A DNA stretch of 64,000 bases from positions 1 through 64,000 of the forward strand of contig NZ_JAINWI010000019.1 of assembly GCF_021021435.1 (NCBI RefSeq). The letters are read 5' to 3'. Below are positions 24,997 through 33,453 of this stretch, one piece after another (positions within the stretch are counted from its first letter, which is position 1; every line of letters begins with the position of its first letter). A model generated the notes under the pieces. That model was not told the origin of the DNA. It did not search any database and worked only from the letters and a program-made list of their open reading frames with translations. The translations under genes were made by a program, and so were the position numbers. Source of the stretch: Seohaeicola saemankumensis. Lineage in GTDB: Bacteria; Pseudomonadota; Alphaproteobacteria; Rhodobacterales; Rhodobacteraceae.

Positions 24997-26755
24997 GAGC
25001 CTGCGCCTTGCGACAGTGACCCCGGAACAATTTCTTGCACCCGTTTCCGGTAACGCAACGACCGCTAGTAACGTGCCTTACGTCCAAGACGCCTTTGAAC
25101 GCTGGGTGCTGCTTCTCGACACGCTGCGTGAACGCGCCGACAATATGATCGCGCATGAGCGGCAGGGCATGCCGCCGCTTCTGGATTTCGATTACGAACT
25201 GCTGCTGGACGCACGCACCTTTGAGCGGTCGGCCAACTACGCGCTGCTCAGGATCACGCGGGTCGGCGACGATTGCTGGGACGATTGCGTGGACGAGGCC
25301 AAGCCGCCCGTGATCGTCATTGATCCGCGCGCCGGGCACGGGCCCGGTATCGGCGGCTTCAAGCGCGACAGCGAGGTCGGCATGGCGATGCACGAGGGCC
25401 ATCCGGTCTATTTCGTGATCTTCTACCCCGAGCCCATGCCAGGTCAGACGCTGTCGGATGTGCATTATGCCTTGCGCGACTTCGTCTCCGAGGTCGCTCG
25501 CCGTCACCCGGACACAGCTCCCGTACTTTACGGCAATTGCCAGGCCGGTTGGGCGGCCACGCTGCTGGCGGCGGATTGCGACGGTCTGACCGGTCCGATT
25601 GTACTGAACGGCTCGCCGCTCAGCTACTGGTCGGGCGAGGCGGCAAGCAGCCCGATGCGGATGATGGGCGCACTGTCGGGCGGGGCATGGGCCGCCCATA
25701 TGATCTCCGATCTGGGGGACGGGCGGTTCGACGGTGCCTGGCTGGCACAGAATTTTGAGACCTTGCAACCCGAAAAGGCGATCTGGGACAAATACGCGAA
25801 CCTCTTTGCCCATGCCGACACCGAACGCGAGCGGTTCCTTGAGTTCGAACGCTGGTGGAATGGCTACTACACGCTCAGCCGCGAGGAAATCCTCGGCATC
25901 ACGCAGAACCTGTTCATCGGCAACCGGCTGGAACAGGGCGAGATGCAGCTGGATGCGCATTGCACCGTCGATCTTAAGCGCATCAGCAATCCGCTGATCA
26001 TCTTCGCCTCGGACGGTGACAACATCACGCCGCCCGAACAGGCAATGGGGTGGATTGGCAAGCTTTATCCCGATACCGATGCGCTCAAGGCAGCCGGGCA
26101 GCGCATCGTCTATATGACGCATCCGCGTGTCGGGCATCTGGGCATCTTCGTCTCCGGCTCCGTCGCGCGGCTCCAGCATCGTGCGATTCTGGAAAGCCTG
26201 GACGATGTCGAGGCCCTTTCCCCGGGTCTCTACGAGATGGTGATCGACAACCCGTCGGGTGACCCGGACTGCGAGACCGGCGATTTTGAGGTGCGATTCG
26301 AACCGCGCGAGGTCGATGATCTGGGCATTGCATCGGACGATGCGGCCTTGAAACAAGTGGCGCAGATATCGCGGATCAACGAGGCGGCCTACTCGACCTT
26401 CGTCAGCCCGTGGCTGCGGGCCGCGACCAGCGCGGCCAGCGCCGAGGCCCTGCGCACCCTGCATCCCATGCGCTGGACGCGGACGATGTTTTCCGAGCGC
26501 GTGAACCCGTGGATGGCGCTCGTCAAATCTACCGCCGAAACGATCCGTGAGACGCGCGACCCCTTGCCGGAAGACCACCCGGCGATTGTCACCGAACGCG
26601 CGCTGTCGGCGCGCACCGGCGAGGTTCTGGGCGCATGGCGCAAGGGGCGCGATGCCTGGATCACCCATGTCTTCGGCGCGATATTCGGCCCTTTGCCCGG
26701 CATCCCCTCACCTGCGCAGGCGGACCATCCGGACGCCGCATCACACAAGGAGTGA
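24986..26755 (+). CDS. DUF3141 alpha/beta-hydrolase, PHA-synthase-like
   Basis: 589 residues. PVLYGNCQAGWAATLLAADC (179-198) is a nucleophile elbow with Cys185, as in polyhydroxyalkanoate synthases (GxCxGG). NPLIIFASDGDNITPPEQA and HPRVGHLGIFVSG supply the expected Asp and His region. DUF3141 proteins are known from stress or denitrification-linked clusters with FabI, acetate kinase and phosphotransacetylase; the last two are absent here. The reaction is unknown. Either ATG (24986 or 24989) is possible; GAGGAAG precedes them. It is followed 3 bp later by a small His-rich protein. Confidence 0.85.
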   Translation: MMNKSLRLATVTPEQFLAPVSGNATTASNVPYVQDAFERWVLLLDTLRERADNMIAHERQGMPPLLDFDYELLLDARTFERSANYALLRITRVGDDCWDDCVDEAKPPVIVIDPRAGHGPGIGGFKRDSEVGMAMHEGHPVYFVIFYPEPMPGQTLSDVHYALRDFVSEVARRHPDTAPVLYGNCQAGWAATLLAADCDGLTGPIVLNGSPLSYWSGEAASSPMRMMGALSGGAWAAHMISDLGDGRFDGAWLAQNFETLQPEKAIWDKYANLFAHADTERERFLEFERWWNGYYTLSREEILGITQNLFIGNRLEQGEMQLDAHCTVDLKRISNPLIIFASDGDNITPPEQAMGWIGKLYPDTDALKAAGQRIVYMTHPRVGHLGIFVSGSVARLQHRAILESLDDVEALSPGLYEMVIDNPSGDPDCETGDFEVRFEPREVDDLGIASDDAALKQVAQISRINEAAYSTFVSPWLRAATSAASAEALRTLHPMRWTRTMFSERVNPWMALVKSTAETIRETRDPLPEDHPAIVTERALSARTGEVLGAWRKGRDAWITHVFGAIFGPLPGIPSPAQADHPDAASHKE

Positions 26756-26758
26756 ACA

Positions 26759-26941
26759 ATGATGGAATGGCTTTTCGAGAACTGGGTTCTGGTGCTCCTC
26801 TTCGGCGGAATGGCCGCGATGCACCTTTTCGGGCACGGACATGGCGGGCACAAACATGGCAAGTCGGCCAAGCGTCATGGTGCGCACGACAAGAAGACCG
26901 AAGCGTCCGCCGATACCGAGGCGGCGTCGAAGGATGCCTGA
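26759..26941 (+). CDS. Small His-rich single-pass membrane protein
   Basis: 60 residues: one membrane helix (WVLVLLFGGMAAMHLFG) followed by a His-rich segment (GHGHGGHKHGKSAKRHG) and an acidic end. The MHLFGHGHGGH stretch recalls the end of DUF2933 proteins such as the one at 36764, without the DUF2933 first half. AAGGAGTG precedes the start. It overlaps the FabI start by 8 bp. Metal binding by the His cluster is likely; function unknown. Confidence 0.7.
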   Translation: MMEWLFENWVLVLLFGGMAAMHLFGHGHGGHKHGKSAKRHGAHDKKTEASADTEAASKDA

Positions 26942-27779
26942 CTTCGACGAATGTTGCGATCCGGCCGAACTGCTTGATCTGTCCGGCCGGAAAGGTCTGG
27001 TTGTCGGTATAGCGAATGATCGCAGCCTGGCCTGGCCCGCCGCCCTGCATTTCCGGCAGGCGGGGGCGGATCTGGCGATCACATATGTCGACGAGCGCAC
27101 CAAACCCTTTGTCGCGCCATTGGCCGAACGGCTGGAGGCCCCGATCCTGCTACCCTGCAACGTGAGTGTGCTACACGAACTCGACGCTGTTTTCGACGCC
27201 ATCACCGAGCGCTGGGGAAAGCTGGACTTCATCTTGCATGCCGTGGGCAGCGTGCCGCCCGCCGATCTGCATGGCCGCCTGACCGATTGCTCTGCCGACG
27301 GATTTTCCGACGCGATGCAGGTGTCCGTCCATTCGCTGATCCGCATGGCGCATCTGGCAGAACCCCTGATGAAGGGCGGCGGCAGCCTGATCACGCTGAG
27401 CTATCTCGGCGGCGAGCGCGTCGTGGAGAGCTACAACGTGATGGGGCCGGTCAAGGCGGCGCTTGAGGCCCCGGTGCGCTATCTGGCTCACGAACTCGGG
27501 CCATCGAACATCCGCGTCAACGCCATTTCGGTGGGACCCGTGATGACCCGCGCGGCGTCCGGGTTAACCGGCTTTGCGGGTCTTCTGGACGCGACCGCGC
27601 GAGTTGCCCCCTTGCGGCGCAACGTCACGGCCGATGAGGTGGGCCGCGCCGCCTTGTTGTTCGCCAGCGACTATACCGGCGGCATTACGGGCGAGGTGCT
27701 GCATGTCGATGCGGGTGTTCACGTCGAAAGCCCTGTCGCGGCAGCCGAGATGAACTCTAAATCGGAGAATTCACGATGA
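26934..27779 (+). CDS. fabI: Enoyl-ACP reductase (FabI-like)
   Basis: 281 residues. It has the FabI-type N-terminal GLVVGIANDRSLAWPAALHF, HAVGSVPP, and the Tyr-x6-Lys active site in SYNVMGPVKAALE. It reduces enoyl-ACP in fatty acid synthesis. The start at 26934 (MPDFDECCDP) overlaps the upstream gene; the longer reading has a basic shadow N-terminus. Copies like this, next to DUF3141, are usually extra to the housekeeping fabI. The C-terminus overlaps the Rieske gene by ATGA. Its isolated role here is unclear: perhaps membrane remodelling, together with cfa. Confidence 0.85.
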   Translation: MPDFDECCDPAELLDLSGRKGLVVGIANDRSLAWPAALHFRQAGADLAITYVDERTKPFVAPLAERLEAPILLPCNVSVLHELDAVFDAITERWGKLDFILHAVGSVPPADLHGRLTDCSADGFSDAMQVSVHSLIRMAHLAEPLMKGGGSLITLSYLGGERVVESYNVMGPVKAALEAPVRYLAHELGPSNIRVNAISVGPVMTRAASGLTGFAGLLDATARVAPLRRNVTADEVGRAALLFASDYTGGITGEVLHVDAGVHVESPVAAAEMNSKSENSR

Positions 27780-28375
27780 TCAAAACCAGTGACAACCCCG
27801 GACAATCGCCCGCAACTGAGCGCCGCGATTTCCTGTATTATGCAACGGCCTCAACCGGCGCGGTTGCCGCAGGCGCGGCGGTCTGGCCGTTGATCAATTC
27901 GATGAACCCCTCGGCCGACGTGACCGCGTCCGGCACGGTCAGGGTCGATCTTTCCGGCGTCGAACCGGGCCAACGTATTACTGTGAAGTGGCAGGGGCGC
28001 CCGGTCTTCGTCTGGCGCAGGTCACCAGCCGCAATCGAGGCTGCACGGGCCGTCGATCTTAACCAGCTTCCCGATCCAGTTGACGAAGCGGGTGAGAATC
28101 CGAACGCAAGTGGCGAAGAGCCAGCACTGGATGAAAACCGCGCGGCGGGCGAGGATGGCGAGTGGCTGGTCGTTATCGGTGTCTGCACCCATCTCGGGTG
28201 CATTCCACTAGGGCAGGATGGGTCGGCGGTGGGCGAGTTCGGCGGTTGGTTCTGACCGTGCCACGGATCGCATTACGATACCTCGGGCCGGATCCGGAAG
28301 GGGCCGGCCCCACGCAACCTCGACATCCCGCCCTATAATCTGGGCGACGACCTGCAACTCGTTATCGGCACCTGA
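27776..28375 (+). pseudogene. petA: Orphan Rieske iron-sulfur gene broken by in-frame TGA
   Basis: Without the stop, 199 codons read as a complete alphaproteobacterial cytochrome bc1 Rieske subunit: RRDFLYYATASTGAVAAGAA signal-anchor, CTHLGC, then GGWF[20 protein letters not shown]. The stop TGA (28253-28255) stands where CPCHGS has its first Cys, a [2Fe-2S] ligand normally encoded TGC/TGT. The frame stays open after it to 28375. No cytochrome b or c1 gene is adjacent. A nonsense mutation of a redundant copy is the likely reading; the 159-residue product would lack half the cluster site. Selenocysteine readthrough is formally possible but I see no convincing SECIS hairpin. Confidence 0.85.
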
Positions 28376-28414
28376 CGTGCTGAACAAGCCAAAACTCAAG
28401 AAGGAGACTATGAC

Positions 28415-29110
28415 ATGCTCGCCAAGGATATCATGACAACATCGGTGATCTCGGTCCCGCTGGAGGGACAAATCGAGGACGCGGTACGCTTGATGCTCGA
28501 CCACAATATCAGCGCGCTGCCCGTCGTTGACGCCGAGGGCGACCTCAAGGGACTTGTCAGCGAAGGCGACCTCATGCGGCGTGTCCGCGAAACAGACGGA
28601 CCACGCCGGTCATGGTGGCTCGAGGTGCTTGGCGGGGCAAGCGAATCCGCACAGGATTTCGTGAAGCTCAAAAGCCACCGGGTCGAAGACGTGATGACAA
28701 GGGATGTGGTTTCGGTAGAAGAGGATACGAATGTCGCGGAAATCGCGCGTCTTCTGGAAAAGCACCGGATCAAGCGCGTGCCGGTGGTGAGATCCGACAA
28801 AGTGGTCGGCATCGTCAGCCGTGCGAACCTGCTCCACGCCTTGTCGGCGCTTCAGGATGGGGCGCTGCCGGAGCCGTCGGAGGACGACCGCGTGCTGCGT
28901 GCGAAGATTGAAGAGGCTCTGAAAGAAGTGCCCGGTGCAGCGGTCAACCTCATCAACTACACGGTGGACAAGGGGAATGTCGCCGTCTGGGGTGTCGCCG
29001 ACAGCGATTTCGAGGAGAATGCGATCCGGGTTGCCGTCGAAAACGTGCCCGGTGTCAGGATGGTTGAGGTCCATATGGGACGACTGTCGGCCTGGGCTTA
29101 CGGGATCTGA
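28415..29110 (+). CDS. CBS-pair protein with C-terminal BON domain
   Basis: 231 residues: CBS domains at about 7-60 (MTTSVISVPLEGQIEDAVRLM, LKGLVSEGDLMRR) and 92-145 (MTRDVVSVEEDTNVAEIARLL, VVGIVSRANLLHAL), then a BON-like domain from about 160. CBS pairs bind adenine nucleotides and sense energy state. GAAGGAGA precedes the start. Proteins of this layout are common in stress clusters of proteobacteria. Its partner enzyme is not identifiable here. Confidence 0.88.
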   Translation: MLAKDIMTTSVISVPLEGQIEDAVRLMLDHNISALPVVDAEGDLKGLVSEGDLMRRVRETDGPRRSWWLEVLGGASESAQDFVKLKSHRVEDVMTRDVVSVEEDTNVAEIARLLEKHRIKRVPVVRSDKVVGIVSRANLLHALSALQDGALPEPSEDDRVLRAKIEEALKEVPGAAVNLINYTVDKGNVAVWGVADSDFEENAIRVAVENVPGVRMVEVHMGRLSAWAYGI

Positions 29111-29112
29111 CT

Positions 29113-29737
29113 CACATTGCGCAGATAAACCCGGCCTGGCAGGACGCCCGCCCGCTTCCGTCAAACGCCATTCCCGAAGAGGCCGACGCAATCGAAGGAC
29201 TGCTGGTACCGAGCTATTCGCGCAAGTTTCAAAAGAGGCTTGCCTGTCTGCACGCGGGACTGATCGGGATGGCACAGACCTGCGTTTATCTGACGTCGCC
29301 CTATTTCGGTCCGGACACCGTGGTCGACCGGGCGCTTCAGGATGCCGCGCGTCGCGGCGTGGACGTCCGTGTGCTGGTGCCTCGCACGAGCGATCCTATG
29401 TTCGCTGGCTGGGCGACGCGGGCGGCATATGCGCAGCTTCTCTCGGCGGGCGTGAGGGTCTCACGAGTATCTGCCCCGTCCATTGCATGCCAAGACGTCG
29501 GTCGTCGATACAGGCTGGTCGATCATCGGGTCAGCTAACCTCGACTACCGAAGCCTGTTCGTCAATCAGGAGCTGGTTCTGGTCGCACATGACCGCGTCC
29601 TGGCAGGGCAGTTGCAGGCGCAATATCTGCAAGATCTTTCGGATGCCCGCGAAGTCACTCTTCGGGCTTGGCATTCCCGCAGCTGGCGCGCGCGAGGTTT
29701 CGAGGTGATCGGATGGGCCGCGCGGCGGCTGCTGTAA
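29113..29737 (+). pseudogene. Phospholipase D / cardiolipin synthase-like remnant
   Basis: The C-terminal half of a PLD-superfamily protein in two frames: TCVYLTSPYFGPDTVVDRAL, VRVLVPRTSDPMFAGWATRA, then LHAKTSVVDTGWSIIGSANLDYRS, which is the second HxKx4D motif. The frame changes near 29460-29470, where GTCTCACGAG probably carries one extra C relative to GTCTACGAG. There is no first HKD motif or membrane anchor, so the N-terminal half is also missing; the remnant begins directly at the stop of the CBS gene. Confidence 0.8.
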
Positions 29738-29921
29738 CCTATAGCACCGGTCAGCCGACAGCCTGCCGGGATGCAGTAACTCTGTCTGCAATATCGACGC
29801 CTTCCTACGGCAGAGCGATACACTTGTTCCTGTACTAACGAAGACCGACAGGTTGCCAATCTCTGTAATGCTTCCGGTCGGGGCGCGTCTATAGAAAGAA
29901 ACCAAACAAAAGGAGGTCCAG

Positions 29922-30083
29922 ATGGACGACCGATCAACTTCTCAGACGCAAGACACAGCACAGCAAAAACAGGGCGGATGTTGCGGTGGCAAGACCGATG
30001 CGCAGCCGAAAGCAAATGTCGAACCGCAGGTCGCGGAACCCGCAAAGGCAAAACCGGCCAAATCCGGCTGCTGCTGCGGCTAG
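29922..30083 (+). CDS. Small Cys-rich peptide (CCGG...CCCG)
   Basis: 53 residues, missed by a length cut-off. It has the canonical Shine-Dalgarno AAAGGAGG 8 bases before the ATG. The middle holds GGCCGGK (Cys20, Cys21) and the protein ends SGCCCG (Cys50-52), joined by a Gln/Lys/Pro/Ala linker. No Trp or membrane helix. It looks like a soluble thiol peptide that could bind soft metals, similar in idea to a minimal metallothionein; no family is recognised. A strong hairpin follows 20 bp after its stop. Confidence 0.65.
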   Translation: MDDRSTSQTQDTAQQKQGGCCGGKTDAQPKANVEPQVAEPAKAKPAKSGCCCG

Positions 30084-30102
30084 GGCCGAGGCAAAGCCAC
30101 CG

Positions 30103-30138
30103 CAGGATGGGCGTCTGGCGCTTGGTTCGCCCATCCTG
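30103..30138 (+). terminator. 11-bp perfect hairpin after the Cys-rich peptide
   Basis: CAGGATGGGCG (30103-30113) and CGCCCATCCTG (30128-30138) are perfect inverted repeats around a 14-base loop. No T-run follows, so it may be an mRNA-stabilising or attenuating element instead of a classical terminator. It separates the peptide gene from the membrane gene at 30204. Confidence 0.5.
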
Positions 30139-30203
30139 AACCGGCGCCGTCCAGCGGATGTGTTCGCGCTCCGTCCGAATTCACGACAAGAAGGGAGAAA
30201 GCC

Positions 30204-30569
30204 ATGATGCCCATTTTCTATTTCACCGCAGTCGCGGTGATCCTTTTCCTGGCCCTGCGCATGACGTGCGGGGCCTGCGTCATGGGCGGGCCTGCCGGGG
30301 CAGGGCGTGTGCGTTTGCCGGTTGTGCCGCTTGGTTGGGCGCTGAGCCTGTTCCTGGCGCTGACCTACCTTGTGTGCATCGCATTCGATCTGATCTTTCC
30401 CGCCTATGCAATGTATGAAACCTGGTCCGGTCTGCTGCCCGGTTTCGTCTGGCTGACCCCGGTGGGCTTCATCATCGGGCTGGTCGAGAGCTTTCTCTAC
30501 GGTTGGTACGCCGCGCTGATCTTCGGCGGCCTTTACAACGCCATCGCGGCAAGGGGAACAGCGACATGA
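30204..30569 (+). CDS. DUF5676-like small membrane protein
   Basis: 121 residues with three to four helices. The C-terminal block WLTPVGFIIGLVESFLYGWYAALIFGGLYN resembles DUF5676 membrane proteins, which often occur in copper-resistance islands. The N-terminal helix ends with two Cys (MTCGACVMGG). GGGAGAAAG lies upstream. It overlaps the nuclease gene by ATGA. Function unknown. Confidence 0.7.
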   Translation: MMPIFYFTAVAVILFLALRMTCGACVMGGPAGAGRVRLPVVPLGWALSLFLALTYLVCIAFDLIFPAYAMYETWSGLLPGFVWLTPVGFIIGLVESFLYGWYAALIFGGLYNAIAARGTAT

Positions 30570-31948
30570 TCCCGACCGCACGTCCGAAACTGCGCTTTCT
30601 TGGCGCCGCCGGGACGGTGACGGGATCGCGCTATCTGGTCGAGGCCCTGGGGCGGCGCATTCTGGTCGATTGCGGGCTGTTCCAGGGCTTCAAGCAGTTG
30701 CGGGCGCGCAATCGCAAACCTTTCCCTGTGCGTGTCAACACCATCGACACTGTGCTGCTCACCCATGCTCATCTGGACCATTCGGGATATCTGCCGACAC
30801 TGATCCGGGCGGGGTTTCGCGGGCGGGTTCTTTGCACAGAAGCAACGGCAGATCTGTGCGGGCTTATTCTGCCCGACAGCGGCCATATCCAGGAAGAAGA
30901 GGCGCGCTTTGCCGCGCGGAGGGGATATTCCAAACACAAGAAGCCAAAACCGCTCTATACGCTCAAGGATGCAAAGGCCGCGCTGGACCGCTTTGATCTT
31001 CAACCGTTCGACCGGCGAATAGATTTAGGCGACGGCATCGCGGCCCGTTTCATTCCGGCGGGGCATCTGCTCGGGGCGGCGCAGATCCGGCTTGAGGTCG
31101 GCGGCAGGGTTGTCCATTTCAGCGGCGATCTGGGCCATGATCCCGATCCGCTGATGCGACCGCCCCAGCCATTCGGCGGAGCAGATGTTCTGGTCTGCGA
31201 GTCCACCTATGGCAACCGGTCCCATCCCGACGTGGACCCAGAAGCCGAACTGGCCCCGATCCTCAAACGCACCTTTGCCCGCGGCGGCACGGTGCTGATC
31301 CCGTCCTTTGCCGTCGGACGGGCGCAGGGGCTGATGCTGCACATTGCGCGATTGATGGAGCGCGGCGATATTCCCTATGTCCCGGTGTTCCTCAACAGCC
31401 CGATGGCGGTGAATGCGACCGAGATCTATCACCGTCATCACGCCGAGCACCACGTCAGCCGCGAAGACTGCATTGCGATGTTCGAGATCGCCAAGAGGGT
31501 AAACACGGTCGAGCAATCCAAGGAGCTGAACACGCGCCAGGGCCCGATGATCATCGTCTCCGCCAGCGGAATGCTGACCGGCGGGCGTATCCTGCACCAT
31601 CTGGCCAGCTTCGGCGGCGATCGGCGGAACGCGATCTTGCTCTCCGGTTTCCAGGCCGGCGGCACGCGTGGCGCGGCGCTGGCCGGGGGCGCGCGGACAT
31701 TGCGCATGTTCGGACGGGAGTTCCCGATCGAGGCCGAAGTGGTTCAGCTCCAGTCCTTTTCCGGACATGCCGATGCCGATGAGATCCTGCGCTGGATGTC
31801 CGCCGGTCCCGCCCCCGAGATGACCTATCTCACCCATGGGGAACCTGTCACCGCCGACACCCTGCGATTCCGCGTCGAACACGAGCTAGGGCGATCCGTG
31901 CGCGTGCCCGAACATCTCGAATCCGTCTACCTGGACAGGCCGCGATGA
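30566..31948 (+). CDS. Metallo-beta-lactamase / beta-CASP RNA nuclease
   Basis: 460 residues. The zinc site THAHLDHSGYLP (about 65-76), GHLLGAAQIRLE, HFSGDLG and VCESTYGNR belong to the CPSF/Ysh1-like beta-CASP family; SFSGHADADEIL and YLTHGEP are the beta-CASP motifs C region. Such enzymes cleave RNA endo- or exonucleolytically. The start at 30566 is fixed by the ATGA overlap. Genes for an AMP-phosphorylase-like and a PRPP-synthase-like enzyme follow with 4-bp overlaps. The trio may degrade RNA and salvage nucleotides, which is inference from order. Confidence 0.88.
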   Translation: MIPTARPKLRFLGAAGTVTGSRYLVEALGRRILVDCGLFQGFKQLRARNRKPFPVRVNTIDTVLLTHAHLDHSGYLPTLIRAGFRGRVLCTEATADLCGLILPDSGHIQEEEARFAARRGYSKHKKPKPLYTLKDAKAALDRFDLQPFDRRIDLGDGIAARFIPAGHLLGAAQIRLEVGGRVVHFSGDLGHDPDPLMRPPQPFGGADVLVCESTYGNRSHPDVDPEAELAPILKRTFARGGTVLIPSFAVGRAQGLMLHIARLMERGDIPYVPVFLNSPMAVNATEIYHRHHAEHHVSREDCIAMFEIAKRVNTVEQSKELNTRQGPMIIVSASGMLTGGRILHHLASFGGDRRNAILLSGFQAGGTRGAALAGGARTLRMFGREFPIEAEVVQLQSFSGHADADEILRWMSAGPAPEMTYLTHGEPVTADTLRFRVEHELGRSVRVPEHLESVYLDRPR

Positions 31949-33453
31949 CCGAAACGCTTGCCCTGGTCTCTTCCCGCATCGACACCTACCGGCAGCCGGT
32001 CGTCTACATGCATGAAGACTGTCACGTCTGCCGTTCCGAGGGGTTTGCTGCCCAGACACGCATACGAATCGACCTGAAGGACCGCTGGATCATCGCGACC
32101 CTGAATGTCGTCCGCCGCGGAGCATGGCTTGCCGTGGACCAGGCGGCATTGTCCGTTTCCGCCTGGGCCGCGCTTGGCGCTGAGATTGGAGACGAAGCCG
32201 CTTTCTCGCACCCTGAACCGCCCGTTTCGGCGTCTATGATCCGGGCGAAAGCCTATGGCGAGAGGCTGGACCGGGCCGGGTTCGCGACGATCGTGCGCGA
32301 CACGCTCGACAGCCGGTTATCGGATCTCGACCTTGCCGCCTTCGTGACCGCCTGCGCCGGCGACAGGCTGAACGAGGCCGAAACCGTGGCGCTGACCCGC
32401 GCCATGAAGGAAGCAGGGCAGACGCTCGACTGGGGGCAGCACACTGTCCTCGATAAGCATTGCGTCGGCGGATTGCCGGGCAACCGGACGACACCCATCG
32501 TCGTCGCGATCGTCGCGGCGGCGGGGCATCTGATCCCCAAGACGTCGAGCCGTGCGATCACATCGCCTGCCGGAACCGCCGACACCATGGAGGTGATGGC
32601 GCCCGTCGCGCTTGACGCCGCCGCGCTGCGCCGGGTGGTCGAAGCCGAGGGCGGTTGCCTCGTCTGGGGTGGCGGGCTCGCCCTCAGTCCTGCCGACGAT
32701 CATTTTATCCGTGTCGAACGCCCCCTCGATTTCGACTCCACCGGTCAACTCGTAGCGAGCGTACTGTCGAAAAAGGCGGCCGCCGGTGTCACCCATGTTC
32801 TGATCGACATGCCGGTCGGACCAACGGCCAAGGTGCGGTCTGCCGGAGCGGCGGAGGCACTCGGGATACGGCTGTCTTCGGTGGGCAAGGCGTTGGGTCT
32901 GAACCTGGCGCTACATATCAGCGATGGCGTGGCCCCGGTGGGACGTGGCATGGGCCCGGCGCTGGAGGCGCACGACGTGCTCGCGGTTTTGCGGCGCGCG
33001 CCGGATGCACCTGGCGACCTGCGTGCGCGGGCGCTGGATCTGGCCGGACATCTTCTGGACCTCGCACCGCACGCCGTTGCTGGGCGGGGGCGGGACCGCG
33101 CGCAGGCGCTTCTCGATAGTGGTGCAGCGGAGGCAAAGTTCATGGCAATTTGCGCGGCACAGGGCGGTTTCCGCAAACCCGGAACCGCAGCGCAGCAGAT
33201 CGAAATACGCGCCCCTCATGCGGGCCAGTTGACCGCCATCGACAACCGACGCATCGCACGCATCGCCAAGCTGGCCGGGGCCCCGCGTCAGAAGAGCGCC
33301 GGCATCCGCCTTCTGGTGCGGATCGGGGATTGGGTGGACAAGGGCCAGCCGCTTTATGAGCTTCATGCCGAGACACCAGGCGAACTGGCCTATGCCCTGG
33401 CTTACGCGGAGTCCCAGACCGGGGTGCTGACGCTGTCCGAGGCAGTGTCATGA
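31945..33453 (+). CDS. Thymidine/AMP phosphorylase-family protein
   Basis: 502 residues, the length of archaeal-type AMP phosphorylases (503) and longer than DeoA. After an N-terminal extension of about 90 residues come the family motifs LDKHCVGGLPGNRTTPIV, KTSSRAITSPAGTADTME, and the C-terminal PHAGQLTAIDNRRIARIAK. AMP phosphorylases turn nucleoside 5'-monophosphates and phosphate into free base and ribose-1,5-bisphosphate. It sits between the RNA nuclease and a PRPP-synthase-like gene, both overlapping. No type III RuBisCO or R15P isomerase gene is in the window. Confidence 0.85.
   Translation: MTETLALVSSRIDTYRQPVVYMHEDCHVCRSEGFAAQTRIRIDLKDRWIIATLNVVRRGAWLAVDQAALSVSAWAALGAEIGDEAAFSHPEPPVSASMIRAKAYGERLDRAGFATIVRDTLDSRLSDLDLAAFVTACAGDRLNEAETVALTRAMKEAGQTLDWGQHTVLDKHCVGGLPGNRTTPIVVAIVAAAGHLIPKTSSRAITSPAGTADTMEVMAPVALDAAALRRVVEAEGGCLVWGGGLALSPADDHFIRVERPLDFDSTGQLVASVLSKKAAAGVTHVLIDMPVGPTAKVRSAGAAEALGIRLSSVGKALGLNLALHISDGVAPVGRGMGPALEAHDVLAVLRRAPDAPGDLRARALDLAGHLLDLAPHAVAGRGRDRAQALLDSGAAEAKFMAICAAQGGFRKPGTAAQQIEIRAPHAGQLTAIDNRRIARIAKLAGAPRQKSAGIRLLVRIGDWVDKGQPLYELHAETPGELAYALAYAESQTGVLTLSEAVS

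Noticed and set aside
28253-28300. Selenocysteine at the Rieske TGA
   Set aside because: Hairpins after the TGA are short (4-6 bp) and do not resemble a bacterial SECIS at the usual distance; other TGA nonsense codons in the window favour mutation.
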